Below are positions 6,228-6,805 of a stretch of 6,805 bases of DNA, one piece after another. The first letter of the stretch is position 1; the number at the start of each line of letters is the position of its first letter. A program made the position numbers and the translations under genes. Origin of the DNA: an uncultured Ruminococcus sp. Its GTDB lineage: Bacteria > Bacillota > Clostridia > Oscillospirales > Ruminococcaceae. The notes beneath the pieces are model-generated. The model had not been told where the DNA came from, ran no database searches, and saw nothing but the letters and a program-made list of their open reading frames with translations. Location: the NCBI GenBank assembly GCA_947176565.1, contig CAMWRC010000061.1:1-6805 (forward strand), in the 5' to 3' direction.

Positions 6228-6805
6228 ATGATATTCGCAGACAAGATTATTGAACTCAGAAAAAAGGCTGGAATGTCTCAGGACGAACTCGCCGAAAAAG
6301 TAAATGTAAGCAGACAATCCGTATCAAAGTGGGAGGGAGCGCAGTCGATTCCTGATTTAAGCAAGATACTTAAGCTTTCGGAAATCTTCGGCGTATCCAC
6401 GGATTACTTATTAAAGGACGATTTTGAAAAAACGGCTCAGGAAGCTTCCGAGACTGTCATCGACAGCGAACCTCTCCGCTGTGTTTCTATGGAGGAAGCC
6501 AACAAGTTCCTTGAAGTAAACAGACGTTCAGCTTTTAAAACAGCTTTAGGCGTGGCATTCTGTATATTGTCACCCGTTCCCATAACTATTCTTTCTGAAT
6601 TATCAGTTATACTTTCCAACACTTTAGGAACTGTTTTTTTGTTTATTATGGTTGCCATAGCAGTCGGACTTTTTATTTCGGCAGGTGCAGACAAAAAACC
6701 TTTCAGCTATCTTGTAAAAGAAGGTATAGACACGGCTTACGGCGTTGACGGAATGCTTAAAGAAAAACAGGCTAAATTTTCGCCTGTTCACACAAAAGAT
6801 TTAAT
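6228..6805 (+). CDS. XRE-family transcriptional regulator with membrane-spanning C-terminal domain, 3'-truncated by window end
   Basis: The frame is open from ATG 6228 to the last base (192 codons seen, no stop). A strong GGAGG (6216-6220) sits 7 nt before the start. Residues about 5-62 form a Cro/CI-type helix-turn-helix: [20 protein letters not shown], then the recognition helix [10 protein letters not shown] (27-36), [23 protein letters not shown] (40-62). A linker follows, then two hydrophobic helices (about 103-122 and 133-152) with [12 protein letters not shown], and a [10 protein letters not shown] segment (about 169-178). This HTH plus multi-helix membrane tail is a common clostridial type in which further transmembrane segments normally follow; the signal sensed is unknown. 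Its own promoter and dyads, and the hairpin upstream, indicate an independent and probably autoregulated unit. Whether it controls the preceding operon cannot be told. Confidence 0.9.
   Translation, partial: MIFADKIIELRKKAGMSQDELAEKVNVSRQSVSKWEGAQSIPDLSKILKLSEIFGVSTDYLLKDDFEKTAQEASETVIDSEPLRCVSMEEANKFLEVNRRSAFKTALGVAFCILSPVPITILSELSVILSNTLGTVFLFIMVAIAVGLFISAGADKKPFSYLVKEGIDTAYGVDGMLKEKQAKFSPVHTKDL

Noticed and set aside
537..6694. Various minus-strand open frames of 64-100 codons
   Set aside because: All lie opposite well-supported + strand genes and show no recognisable motifs or start signals.

Overview
The window looks like one end of a draft or metagenomic contig from a low-to-moderate GC Clostridia genome, most likely Oscillospiraceae/Ruminococcus-like. 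That placement is an inference from codon style (many ATA, GGA and GAA codons), gene families and tight gene packing; no rRNA or other taxonomic marker is present. All genes I accept are on the + strand.

Region 1 (1-46) is not genomic. It is a sequencing-library adapter (Nextera-type read-2/P7 end with an index) fused to the contig end. The first gene is therefore truncated by the assembly, not by biology.

Region 2 (47-6047) is a compact five-gene run with gaps of 13 and 2 nt, a 4-nt overlap, then 2 nt. (a) The 3' part of an AlgI/DltB-type MBOAT membrane protein. (b) A membrane-anchored DHHW/AlgX-like SGNH-fold partner. (c) A classical short-chain dehydrogenase with an intact active site. 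(d) A small polytopic membrane protein of unknown function, broken by an apparent one-base insertion. (e) A large translational GTPase of the EF-G/TetM group fused to a C-terminal YacP/Rae1-type NYN endoribonuclease domain. A strong hairpin follows the last stop codon.

Two things stand out. First, the MBOAT and its DHHW partner, normally a two-component cell-surface O-acylation machine, have both lost their signature catalytic residues while keeping intact frames and the rest of their family motifs. They look like a paired pseudo-enzyme system or a subfamily with different chemistry. Second, the last gene joins a GTPase that should bind the ribosomal A site to a nuclease family whose Bacillus member (Rae1) cuts mRNA in the A site. 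This suggests a GTP-driven, ribosome-delivered mRNA cleavage or rescue factor rather than a tetracycline-resistance protein.

Region 3 (6048-6227) is a 180-nt intergenic stretch holding the hairpin, two perfect dyads, three TACAGT direct repeats and a good sigma-A-type promoter. Region 4 (6228-6805) is an XRE-family regulator with a membrane-embedded C-terminal half, cut off by the window end. It looks like a separate, probably autoregulated transcription unit.
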